A stretch of 64,000 nucleotides of DNA from Eremophila alpestris peregrina (lineage: Eukaryota; Chordata; Aves; Passeriformes; Alaudidae). The notes below the pieces were generated by a model. That model was given only the letters and a program-made list of their open reading frames with translations, was not told the origin of the DNA and made no database searches. The translations under genes and the position numbers were made by a program. Within the stretch, counting starts at the first letter, position 1, and each line of letters opens with the position of its first letter. The DNA lies in NCBI GenBank assembly GCA_009792885.1, contig WMCF01000018.1, forward strand, positions 9,063,217 through 9,127,216, in the 5' to 3' direction. This document shows, piece after piece, positions 26,603-38,706 of this stretch.

Positions 26603-26646
26603 AAAAAAAAAAAGGAAAAAAAAAAAAAGGGAGAGAGAGAAAAAAA
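26603..26646. repeat. A-rich and GA-rich low-complexity tract
   Basis: A11-GG-A13-GGG is followed by GAGAGAGAG and another A run. It is purine-only on the plus strand for about 44 bp. It has no retroposon body and no function I can see. Confidence 0.9.
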
Positions 26647-29326
26647 TGTCTCTGCTGTCTCTGGAGCTCTTGTTTCTGACTTCATCCATTTGGAGTTTGG
26701 ATGATTCACCTGTAGAAGTGGTAGCAAGATCAGAAGTTCTGCTAAGTGTCATAAGTGTCAACCTCCCTTCTTTTGGCTTCCTCTGCCATCCCTAACATCC
26801 AGAGTTAGGGCCTTATCAGAGGAAACTCTGGTTATCTCAGGCCACAGTGTGAACCTGTCCCTGTACCTCCCCAGTCCTGGGTCAGTGGGACCCTGTGGTG
26901 CACCACAGCTGATCCCAGAAAGCAGCTGCAGTATTTATAATTATATTTGGATGCAAAATACGGCAGGATTTATCCAGACTCAGGGCACAGGAATAAAAAG
27001 CTGCTTTTTGTCTTTGGCTATGGCTGTTTATCAAACCAGATATAATGACCATGAAGGTTAGAATTAGCTATGCTCAGATACTTGTGTGGTTCAGCTGTAT
27101 TACAGCAGACTAGGGGTTGCAATCACTCTGTGCTATTCAAGTACAAATCTGCTTTTCTACCTCTGGTTATTGCCCCTTGCACACACACCTGCCCCTCTCT
27201 TTTCCATGGTGTGACAAGACTGTCTCTAAAGGGCTTTTGTCCCCTTTAGGCAGGTCTTGGTTTGCATTATTGGTGACAGAACTGCTGGGGAGGCTTGGAT
27301 CAGTCTGGACCCTGGAAACAGCACTCCCTGTTTCTGTGGGTGGAGGAGAGTGCCAGCACCAGAAAGGAAACATGAATGGCAGCTCAAAATAAGCTGCAGT
27401 AGGTATGAACTGCAACATCACTGAATTTAATATTTTTGGCACAGCCCAAAGTTCTTCCTCCAGCCCTAGCCTTGCCAGCAAACCTGCCAATGACAGAAAA
27501 TGCATTTGTTATGATTTCTATAACAAGCTTAATTTTCTGAACAATCAGGTGTAACTGATGGAGATTGCTTTTCTCATTTGCTCAGTCTTGAAGCTTTCCC
27601 TGGAAGACCTCCAAGAAAAGTCTTTAATGATAATTTTTCTTCCACTTCAGTTGCTCTTTATGAACTAGGACAATGAGTGGGTCATCCCTTTTTAAGTCTC
27701 CCTGAAGAGTATAGTCATATTTGACACCAAAGAGAGCAGTGCATAATAAAAGAGAGCCATTAGCAAAGACTCCATTCCTGTCAAAAATTTGAAGATGCAG
27801 AGTGATAAATAGCAGTACAAGGGTCTTCAGCACTTTTAAGGAAAATACACAATCTTCTCTGGAACCAAAACAAGAAACAGATGCATTAAAGAAAACGACT
27901 TTCTGCTGAAAGTAGAATAAATGCAAGACAGACCTTCAAACTTTGTGGATTTAATTACAAAATTATACAAAGATTATGAGAAAGAGGCAAATATATTCAG
28001 GAAAAGACACACGCACTAAACATTAAACCTTTGATTTCATTGGCCCTTTTAAATTATACTTAACTGTAGCTTTTAAAAAACCCAGTAGAACAAAAAGAAA
28101 ACAGTAAAGCAGCAAATAAGCAAACAAACAAAAACAAAAGGCAATTTTAAAAAAACAAAGGCAGTTACTTGAGAATATTGAGATGTCTCAACAGAAGCTG
28201 GCTGAGGTAATTCCTCATCTCTGCTTTCTGAAAGACCAGAAGAACTTAATGCAAAACTGAACACAGAAACTTTGGATCAAAAGTGTTGTAAAGAATAAAT
28301 GAAGGAATGGAGCTTTAAGACAGCTGAAACAAAAGGGCACATACTTCTTTGGTCAGATGTCTCCATCAGTGCTGGGCATGGGAGCAGGTTCCAAAAGCAG
28401 GAAAAGCAGGTCCTGGATCTCTCCCAGGTCAGGAATGACCATGCCATAATTTGGGTGTTTTCACTGCTAAAAAAATCCCACCTTGGCTCTGCTCTGCCTG
28501 GGATGTGGCAGGATCTTACCTCAAGGTTGGGCATGATTTATTTCTAGCCTCTCACTGCCTGGTGGGTATCCTCAAAGTAATAATTCCATAGGGCTTTGGG
28601 CAATAGTCCATTTAATCCCCAAGAGACTGGAAGGTCCCTGAGGTATCATCTGCTATTCAGAATTACTAAACAATGCTGAGGCTCTCAACACTGCTCTCAG
28701 AAAAATGTATTATCTATGTGTACTATAGCAATGTTAAGAGATCATTACCTGGGTTCAGGATACTGCTGTGGTAGGCCTGAGAAAAACACATTCCCCCACC
28801 CTCTTAGTGGACCAAAAAAATGTCTTTCCAGGCCATTCATAACTGCCAGTATGATATTTGCTTTTGTTTGTGTTTTTTTTTTTTTCAACTTATAATTATT
28901 TACATATAACTCTACTAATTTTAAGCCAATTGCTTTGGGATTATTACTGTTTATCTTCCGAGCTCTAAGTTGTGAATAATGACATTTCCAGGCTTTTCTC
29001 ATTAATCACAAAGCCATAAATGTGTTTATGCTCAATCAGAGGTAGAGAAGAGCTGTGTGTGATCACAGAGACTTAAACACCAGGGCTTGAAGAAATATTC
29101 TAAGTATTTTGAGCTTTGTGAATAAAAATGGCATTGACAGCCAGTGCTTTGTACAGCTAAACCCTTTCATACTGTTGCAGGTAGGATAACCACTTGCCAC
29201 CAGCTGCTAAAATCTATGTGCAAAAATAAGCTGCAAAGATGGGATAATGGTGTTGTCTATTTGCCAAATACCCTGCAGTAAATTTGCTTTCACCAGGTTT
29301 TATATAGAGGCTTCTTACTGAAATGC

Positions 29327-29341
29327 AAAAAAAAAAAAAAA
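29327..29341. repeat. A15 homopolymer
   Basis: Fifteen consecutive A residues in unique sequence. I find no target duplication that would mark it as a retroposon tail. Confidence 0.9.
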
Positions 29342-31755
29342 GTGATTTATACATCAGAGAAAGAACCTGTGTGTCAGTTTAAGTCAGATTGTGCCATTTT
29401 TACCTTTAATGTGTTTGAAATTGGCCACAGAGTATAAAACATACAGTGCAGACAGAAACTTCCAATGCACACCTATGAGCTTGCTTGGCAAAGTCATTAT
29501 TCAGTGTGGAAGAACTGATCATTTAATTCAGCAAAAATTCCAACTTAAATAACTTAGGGTTAGTACTTGGCAATGTCATTAGTGGGTTTTCTCCTTGCTT
29601 TTCAGTGTAAGGAGGCAGTTCTGCCTTCTCTAGTCGATGCAGGTAGTGCTCAGAGCGTAGTGGATGAGAATTAACTATCTCATTGTGGTTGTTTAACTCA
29701 ATACATATTGATTTGTGGGTCCTGCAACCTAAAACAGAAGACAAACTATATTAAACTTTGAAATGATGTTAAATGAGGATGGGCTTCACCCAATTAGATA
29801 ATGGAATACACACCCCAGTGTCACTCTTGTGGTAGGAATGTTAAAAGGCATTGGCATCTGGAAACCTTAACTTACAGACATTGATATTCCGTTGGCTAGT
29901 TTGATCTCTGGCCAAGCTGGCTCACTGGCATGGAAGTCATCACAGCCATATCAATCCTGCCTGTTTCAGACAGAGTTCAGTCCAGTGGTAATAGCTAAAG
30001 ACATCTCAGGACCCTGTGGCTGATACTATTGACTGGTATTTAAGAGAATGAGCTCCAGCTCTGCCGCAGAGTTTGTGTATCACAATTTACAAAACCAGTT
30101 CCTTTTCTGTGCCTCTGCCTGAGGGGTAAAGGCCTTGACCACCCCACCAGGCTTTTGCAGCCCTGATATCCAGATGGGGATTTACCACAGCATGTTGTGG
30201 CCCCTCCTGGCACACAGGTGTAGGTTTCTGTGAGGCAGAAGAGGCCAGTGAGTATCTGCCTCTTCTCCTGGTCCTTCATCATGGTGTAATGAAGGCATGT
30301 ATGTGGACCTGGAAGATGTGCCCTAGTTCTGTGGGTAATGTCAAATTAAGTGTCACAAGCCATCTCCACTGAGCTGGTTGGAAATTTCACTCACTCAGTG
30401 AAATGATTGACTGTGAAAAGGAGGGGAAGAACCATGCAGATGAGGGCAGCAGAAAGGGAAGGGAGGCTCCCTCTCCATGGCAGCCTTTGTTTAAGCCAAC
30501 TGAGAAACCACAATTTACCTTTGCCATCCACATTTCTCATCAATTCATTCTGTTCCATAAACTGGTTTCCTGTACTCAGGCACATGGGATCTCTTCCCAG
30601 ATTATCATATTCACTGTTCTACTTTATAACCAGAACACAATGGAAATGCTCATAAACAGTGTTCTTGTTGTAAGTTACACTGGGGGCACCAAGGACAGGA
30701 TGTGGCCCTTTGCTGTGGCATTTCCTGTGAGGGGATCAGCAAGTGCCTGGCCCTGTTCTGCTGTTCTGATTTTGCAGGTGAAATTGTGATCTCTTCAAAT
30801 CTTTGTTTGGATGCTAAATGTTTTATTTTAATGTGACACATTCAGGTGAAAACTATCAACTAATAATGCATTAAAATAATAATTTTAACTCCAGTAAAAA
30901 TAGATGTGATATTAGATGCAGTATTTACTGTCAAGACATAACTGACCTAGTCTGCCTGGTAAAGAATCTTATCTTTTGAAGTTAGGTATGTTGAGCATTT
31001 CTGATGGAAACAGAGCACTGATAATTATGTAAGAGTTTATTATAGATATTTTATTACAGCACCAAAATAAAAGCCCTGCTGCACTCCCACAAGCCAGTGC
31101 AGACTCATCCATGAAGTAGCATGCAGAACTGATTTTCCCTTGTGTGAAACAGTCAGATGCTCCTCTGATGGCATTTGCACCCACCCTTCAAGCCTATGAA
31201 AATCTACAGTTTATAGGGCTGTATAGAGAATTCCAAGTAGGAATTAATTTGCTGAGAGGTGTTCTGAATGCTCCACAGTGTCTTGAACACATTTCCTTCA
31301 GCTCCAGGAGAATGACACAAACCTGCCTGAATTACTCTGGGCTCAAAGCAACAGTGTCACCCACTCTCTTCTCCAGCCACTGTACCCCAGAAGATAATCT
31401 ACTGAGGGTTATCAATGCAAACAGATCCCTCTGGGGATAATCTGGTAGGGAGGGTAAAATGTCTAATAGCTGGGGTTATAACTTGCTTGTGGAGCACATC
31501 TTTACCTGTTCAATCAGTCCTGTTTTCCTATTAGCCATCTCATAAAGATTTCTAGAACACTTCTGACATCCTGAGCCTCACCTATGGTACATTTTTTTCC
31601 ACTCAGCCTCTTTAATTCTCCCATTTACCTCTGTGTTGCTTCACAGTTCCCACATTGATATGTACAAGTCACAACTAGTACTCATTACTTGGACATGAGA
31701 ATGTCCATGGACAGAAAATCAGATCTCTGAAAGATTCATCAGGATTTATGAACAA

Positions 31756-31840
31756 TCTTTTTCTTCCTTTTTTTTATTTTTTTTAATTTTCCTTACTCTG
31801 TTTTCCTTGTTTTCTTTTTCAATTTTTCTCTCCAAAACAG
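31756..31840 (+). other. Pyrimidine-rich tract ending in AAAACAG
   Basis: About 78 bp composed mostly of T with interspersed C, broken by a few A and one or two G, runs into CTCTCCAAAACAG at 31828-31840. The layout, a long pyrimidine tract followed by the first AG, resembles a 3' splice site. The downstream sequence has no recognisable exon and no obvious donor, so I give it only as a composition feature. Confidence 0.4.
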
Positions 31841-34800
31841 CTTGAATGGCAGGAGCAATTTTATGTTGATGTAAAGTTTGGTGCATGTTCAGTAAAAGTT
31901 TAGTGATATTCTTTGAAAAGTTTTAACCTCAAGAGGATCTGTAAGAAGTTGTGCTGAAGGGAACAATTATCAAAGACCAGCTCATGAGCTGGCAGTGTAG
32001 AAAAATAAAAAGAGCATGAAGAAGCAAAATATCTCCACTTCTGTATTGAGGCATGTAGCTTGCAACAATATGGCTTTGACAACAGCAGAAGACAGGAATC
32101 AAAAAGAAAGTGAAGCATTCTCCCTCTTCCAGGATGCTCTCACCAATTTTACAAGGTAGGACATCAAACAAGAATAAAACCACCACAGCATGGAGGAAGC
32201 ACTCCCTGAAACATTCCAGGGCATGTAGATGTTAATAATGCCTGACAGCAACCTTCTGACTTAGCTGGCAGTGCTCAAGTGTAAATTTTTGGTAAAAAGG
32301 AGCAAGAATTTGAAGGAAATGGATTTTTTTTTTTCAAGCAACATTGAATAAAGCATCTTCACTGGAGATGCCTCCCAAAAGAGTTTTCTTAATGCAACTT
32401 CCCTTTCAGTCCCCCACAGGAAATTTCATATCTCTCTTGCCAAAAACATCTAATAGAAAAGATTAAAGAATCTGGCTTAAAGAATTCAAGGAGGATTTTG
32501 TACTTTGAGTTTCCAAATCCCACAATTCCCCAAAGTCCAAGAACTTCCAAACTTTTATTTTCTACGATATTCTCAAGAAAGCAGAATAGAATTGGGCATG
32601 GAAGAAGCATGCAATGTCCTTCCTTCTGCACCAGGATGTGATCCCATCATGGTGACAAGCCTCTAGATTATCTGAGCATCCTCAAATTACGTGTTAGAAA
32701 CTGTTTGACACCTTGGCAAATCCATATGCAAACAAATATTTGGCCTGAATTTTAGCAGTGTGAGACAAGAACAGGACATGTGGATAAAAAATAGCCACTC
32801 TCAGTGTTTCCTCTTCCAGAAAAGCTTAAATTTGCCCTGCTTATTTCCAGTTGTGGTTAAAGTGACCCAGAAGATGTCAAGAACTGTTCCCTGTGTGATT
32901 ATTTCCCAAAGTCACCTCTACAATGTTAGGAGGCTCCTCCTGCCTGTCAGACGAGTCTGTCCTCTCCCTTTGAGCAGTTCCACTTCCTCACTCATGCCTG
33001 TAACTTGAATTAACTTTAGAAAGTCGTGTCCTTCTCAGGGCCACAATGGAAGGAGACACTCTGGTGTGGAGAGGAGCCAGACAATCCATGTGGATCATTT
33101 ACCATCCACAAAGCATTCAAATTGCTGCTGTGCTGTCTGCTTTTATCTGGGTCATGCAGGTCAGAGATTTTTAAGGTATTTATAGAAAGATAAGAGAGGC
33201 AGTTATCAGAATTTTCTGAATCACCTGACACATATTGAAAGACAAACAGCCATCGAGGTACTTCACAAAACCTATTCAATACTAACATGTAACAAAGCTT
33301 TTTAATATCTGGCCTGCATATTATCTTAGACAGGGACAAAATATATGTCATTATTGTAAATGAGAAATGCATGGTTTAGTAGAAAATTATTTTCACCTGC
33401 TTCTAAAAAGAGACAGAATTTTTTGTTTCTGGATGGCTCTGTGGGTCAGGAGAACATAAATGAACTACTGGACAACACTGAAATCTGGATTCAGGTCCAA
33501 TTTTACAAAAGACAACATTTGGGAGGTGGAAAAAAAAAGGCAAACCACTCTTTCTATATGACACTCTGATGTTTTTTCTTCAGCTGGCTCAGAGAACATC
33601 TGCCCTCATCCTTCCTCCCATCTTATGCTGACCAAGGACGCAGAGTGGGGAACCCAAACCCACACAAGCAATGTGCCACATCAGAAATGTGCAGTGGAGT
33701 GTGGGTGCTGCCTCCCTGCTTTAGATACCTCCTCTAGCAGAGCGTTTGTGAGCTAAACCTTTTCTCCTTTGCTGTATACTTTGTCCTGTGTACCACAGGA
33801 AAGGAATGGAGCAGTGCATGCTGCAGAGACAACTGATCCAGTTTGCTACTCTTACACAAACAAACCTAAAATAAAAATCCTTTCTGGAACCTCAGTGCAG
33901 AAAAATCACAACAGGAGGGGCTAAAAAGCTTGATGCCACTGTGAACACCCAGTACATCTTCCTTATGACATCTCTAACAATTCTCCGTTGTTCTTCCCTC
34001 CTAGCAGCCAAATTTTGTCTTAAAGATAGAGAAAATTAAATTTTCCTTTCCCCTGAGACAGCAGGAGGAGTCCCAAATCAAGGGGTTAATATGGCATAAT
34101 TATGATGTCCATGGACAGCAAAAGAAAAATGGGATTTTGCTTTGTTTTTCTAAGTGAGTTCTTGAATTAAAACTACTTCTATTCATTTAAAATACAATTA
34201 TTTTAAAATCCTCTGTAAGCAAAATGGACCACCTCCTTTTGGAGAATATTTTGTGCTACTTAAACTTTTATGGAAAAAAAGTATGTGTTTTTCACCAGCC
34301 TGATGGGATTTGCCCTTCTCATGCTTGCCCTCACCACCACACCAGTGTGACTGGCAAAGGCCAGGGTACCTGCTAATTGTTAGAAAGTAATGAAAAAGAG
34401 TCTCCCCTCTTTCCCTGATGGATGTGGACAAGCCCATATCATTGTTCTGAATCATGACAACCTGGGAGATCCCCCCCTTGTATGAATTCTGATGTTCCCA
34501 TCTTTACTCCTCCTCCTGACTTGTATTAAATTCTTGCTCAGAACAAAAAATGGAAATTATTTTAAGTAGAAACTTTGCACAATAAAATGTACTTTTGTAC
34601 CACCTGGAAAAAATTTCTAGGTAAACATATTTATTAGACCTTGTGGTCAATGGGCTGGAAAAACATCCTTTGCATTGTGCACAAACTGAAGTGGAGATTT
34701 AAACAATGAGGGATTTAAGGACCTGCATAAATGTGCTAAAGTCAGCTTCATCTTGTGAAATTCTTTTTCATGGCGTTTCAGAAATCTACAGCTTTTCTCT

Positions 34801-35506
34801 TTTGCAAAGTGAACACTATATATATTTTAGATTTATGTTTAAAAAATAAAGCAAACAAACTAGAAAAAAAAAATCCCCCAAAGATTCAACCAAGCTTGCA
34901 GCGCTGCTCCAAATAAATAAGCTCAGATGTAACATTATGCAGATCAGTTCATTTGAAATCAGCTTTCAGGTGTTACAGTGATGATAATGGGATAATGCAC
35001 AAGGGGATGAAATCATATAAGCCTATGTAGGGCAGGGGAGGATGTAAGAGAAGCAAAATATGTGTTGGATTCCTGTTCAGGGCTTCACCTCTTTGGCTTT
35101 GCCAGATCTCCCTCTGACACAACCAAAAGCTCTGGGTAAGCAAAGAGCAAAACAGGCAGTCAAATGCATTATGTATTATTTTTTTGGCAGTCTTTAGAGA
35201 TGACTTAGTTTCTCTTGCCAGACATTTTCTGATTATTTTTCTGCTGCTTTAGCAGGAGACTGTGTTCTGCTTGTCTACACCTTGTTTCCAGGCTGCACAC
35301 ACACTTTTGCTTTTTAGGCTGATGTTTATCACTCTGTGTTTACCTTTAAAAAGAGAATATGTTTCCAGTGGTTGCAGTTATTAATTCTTTCATCTCCTTC
35401 CCTATTTGTTTCATCTGCATTTCACTGCTACACGGTTTATATTCATTATTGTGCTATTATTTGCCTCAAATACGTTTCACAGCGTTGCATGAATTATTTT
35501 TGACAG
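31841..35506. other. Unique non-coding sequence
   Basis: I see no gene or named repeat. There is a T9 run near 32326 and short A runs near 33530 and 34864. Open frames do not exceed 118 codons and occur on opposite strands without splice-site support. Confidence 0.65.
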
Positions 35507-35801
35507 CTGAACAAAGGCAAGATGTTAATCCAAGGAAGCCATCTGCAGAAAGTGCTATTAAACAAGAGCAGGAATGTCTGTGCAATGTACCCTATCCGAA
35601 GAGGAACAGTAAAAGCTGGGAATCATCAGCCTGTGGGTGTCACCACACTGACAAAGCCAACAGCATTGGGAAGTCATGGACCAGTACTGGCTCAAACCCA
35701 GCTGGAATTAGAGAAATTCAGCACCATGAAGGCACTTGCTCAACCCTGCTCTCCTCCCTCCCTGCCCCCGTGGAATGAGGAGGAGAATCAAAAGTACAGC
35801 T
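35507..35801 (+). other. Weak exon-like segment (unproven)
   Basis: An acceptor-like TTATTTTTGACAG ends at 35506 and an excellent donor-like GTAAGT starts at 35802. Two plus-strand frames stay open through most of the interval, one from 35359 to 35778 and one from 35522 to 35806. Neither translation resembles a family I know, and the first frame stops before the donor. It could be a non-coding RNA exon, an unrecognised coding exon or coincidence. The call depends on splice-like words alone. Confidence 0.13.
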
Positions 35802-37088
35802 GGTAAGTTGAGATAAGAACAGTTAAATAATTGAAAACAAAGTCAAATACAAAAACAGTGGTAAGTATTAATAATAATAGTAATGATGATAATGAAAAGG
35901 GAAAAAAAAACAACCCACAAAAAGAAAAAGAAAAAAGCAATGCAATACAGTCACTCACCACCCACTGACTGATGTCAGATCCCCCTTCCTGAATCCATAT
36001 CAGTCCGTGCTTCCAGGAAATTTCCCCAGTTGATATCCTGGACATGCATTCTATGGTATGGAATACTGTTCTAGTCCCAGTTCTGGACACAGATTATAAA
36101 CTATACACGCCTCATCCTTGACACCAGACCTACCCATGGCTTTTGTTTCATTCTCAAGTCCCTGATGTATCACTCAATAGGTTTCAGTTCTGGAACTGTA
36201 ATCTTAAAACCCCACTTGGTCACGGGGCATGTAATGCCATTCAGAAACCTCCATCATGCCAGAAAAGTTATCCTTTCTGCCTCAGTGAACACAAAACTGC
36301 TCTCTCTTTTAAGGTTGCTTAACTTTCAGCTGTTAAAACTGAAGCAGTCACTTACCAAAAGCACTTCCATATATCACAGAAGTAATAAAAAGCTAATGCC
36401 TGTTCATTTATTTGTCTTCTGAAAGATGGCCTGAGTGCTACCTCCCTCAGCACTGGGAGGTGTGAGTAACTCCCAAGCCCAGATATAGATAAATACATAT
36501 AAATAATACATTATTCCTTATTGCTGACAACTGTACATGAATGCAGTAGGGGCATTTAGAGCTCACTGTGCAAGTGAGAAAGGGCCAGGACTTGAGTCCT
36601 TTTAGCTGAGGAAAAGTCACCCTATTCAAAAAGGGTTGGAGGCATCAGAGCAAGGACATCCTGATCCTGCTCACAAATGGAGGAAGCACAACCCTCTCAA
36701 ACATTCACCCTCTGTACTTCTGTAATTGCCCCTTCACCCTCTTCTCACACAGAAACCACTGCTCTCCACAAGAAATGAATTCCAGCTCTCCATGTTGGCT
36801 CCTATTCAAAGTTCATTCAGATTTTTATGGGTGCTCCTGTTTTCCCATTCCTATTCCTGAGAAATAACGACAGCATTGAGACATCCATGTGAAGATTTCA
36901 TGGCAGAGACTACAAAATAACCAAGGTGTTCCCTCCAGGCTGGTGAGTCATTTCTTCTTTTTGCTTTGGGAAACATCAGAACAGGAGGTGGACCTGGATT
37001 CGCAGCTGTCTGAGAAAGGGGAGTGCTGTTAGACAGCCAGAGATATTGAGATCCTCTCTGATTTGAGTAGTTGGATTTTTAATGCGTC

Positions 37089-37107
37089 TAATTAATTAAT
37101 TAATTAA
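37089..37107. repeat. TAAT tetranucleotide microsatellite
   Basis: Just under five uninterrupted TAAT units. The run is self-complementary in places and lies about 170 bp from a second AT-rich simple tract at 37281. Confidence 0.92.
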
Positions 37108-37280
37108 AATGTTGTAGTGCAAGTTTTCAACCTTCTCCCAGCTGTAGTTACAAGAAATCTAGAAAACAAAGCCTGTAGATGATGCATTTTTCTTTTTATT
37201 TTTTTACTGATGAAATCCATCTCACCATTTTTGCAGTAGGTGACCATTTTGCCTTTGAGAATGCAGATTGAAGAAATACC

Positions 37281-37324
37281 TTATTATTATTATTAAATTA
37301 ATTTTTTTTTTTTTACTTTTTTAA
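37281..37324. repeat. TTA repeats followed by a T run
   Basis: Five TTA-type units, then AATTAA and a run of thirteen T residues. Ordinary low complexity. Confidence 0.9.
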
Positions 37325-38689
37325 ATTAGTGTTCTGCAAGAAGTCCCAAGGGCTTCTGGAGTTCCCTGGCCATGGTGTGACAATCTGGAGAGCTGCTAAA
37401 CAACTGCAGACAGATCAAACAGCCAGTGAGACAAGCCCTTTTCTGATTTACTCTCTGTGGAAGCTGGCTGAAACTTTCAAGTTGTGAGGGATGTAAATCA
37501 GGGGAGGATTTGTCAAAGCCTTTGCCATGCAATTTTAGAGATCTTAGAAAAATAGCTTGCCTGCTCTTGCACAGAGCTGTGGAGCACCCCTGGGGTGGTG
37601 GCAGTAATGCTGAGGTGTGGGGGTGTTTCTCTCTTTTCCTGGGGAGCTGTTCCTTAGCTCCAAAAGCAATGGCTCTTCACATCCTTATTCTTAAAGAGAT
37701 ATTTGGAAAGACTAGAATGCTAATAATAATGGTCTCCTGAGCTAAAATCTGCCACCAAGAGGCTCTCTGTGCTCACATTTCTCATGAATTTCAGTTTTCC
37801 CACCCCAGTGCAAGTGCTTATCCCAAATCACTCTTCTTGTGGTTCACAGCAGGACTGGAATGTCTGAGTTTAGTCACAATTGCCTGGTGAGTTTTCTTGA
37901 TTCTTTAGCAGTGAGTTAGGAGACCTGAAAAAGTCAAATCCCTTTTTGACTTGGTGCTAGTAGAGAAACACTCCCTTTGTCACCATTCTAAAGGCACTTG
38001 GCCTTTCTTCCACAGGATTCACTCTGAAAACTTCTCCATCACATTCCCATCCTGATGAATTCCCCTTTAGCTCTCCAATCTCAGTGCTGTGCCTATCCCA
38101 TCTCAAATGTTATTAGAAGGGCCATAAACAGTCACCTCCACAACACCTCTGCAGAGGTGCAACAACACCAGGCTTAATTCACAGGAAGCAGAGTTGTTGG
38201 GGTTTTTTCCTCCACATGAAAGAATCAGCTCTTTGAGAACATGAACCAGTCTGGATCTTCTAACCATAATCTGAACTCTGACTAGGAAATAGATCTTACT
38301 ATTCTGTCACCAGAATGCATCATAACGTCTGTGGCTGTATTAGGTAGTTTCATGAAAAGAGGAGGGGGGAAATGAAACCATGAGTCTTTTCAACCACAGG
38401 AATCTGTTGTTTGGTTTTGAGACTACAGAAGTATTTCATTGCAGCAGTGCCAAAATGTTTTGCAGAGATAAGGAAATAATAAATCAATTTATGTGATGCC
38501 TTTGCACTGCTTTAAAAATACATATTGGCATGGGATGGAGCAGTCTAGACACAATGAGTCTGGACAATAGGGTCAGAAGGAAGCATTTTTTTTCCTATCA
38601 AAATAAAATGAGAAAAAAATCACTTGGATTTTCTCCCATCCTATTTTGTGAAAACTGACACATTCTTACACACATTTAAATAACTGTGA

Positions 38690-38706
38690 TTTTTTTTTTT
38701 TTTTTT
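38690..38706. repeat. T17 homopolymer
   Basis: Seventeen consecutive T residues. On the minus strand this would be a poly(A) tail, but I recognise no retroposed body next to it. Confidence 0.9.

Larger units (their letters stand above)
21113..31755. other. Long unique non-coding interval with simple-sequence patches
   Basis: I recognise no gene or interspersed repeat in over 10 kb. Simple tracts are GAA-rich 22601-22630, A-rich 26603-26646, A-rich/CAAA 28079-28165, T13 at 28873-28885 and A15 at 29327-29341. A perfect 8-bp hairpin (CTAAAGGG...CCCTTTAG) lies at 27226-27249. About 25.53-25.88 kb is unusually free of stops on both strands but shows no recognisable protein. Confidence 0.65.

Noticed and set aside
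35359..35778. 139-codon plus frame as a small membrane protein
   Set aside because: The hydrophobic start comes from T-rich DNA, nothing in the frame matches a family, and it ends before the nearby donor-like GTAAGT.
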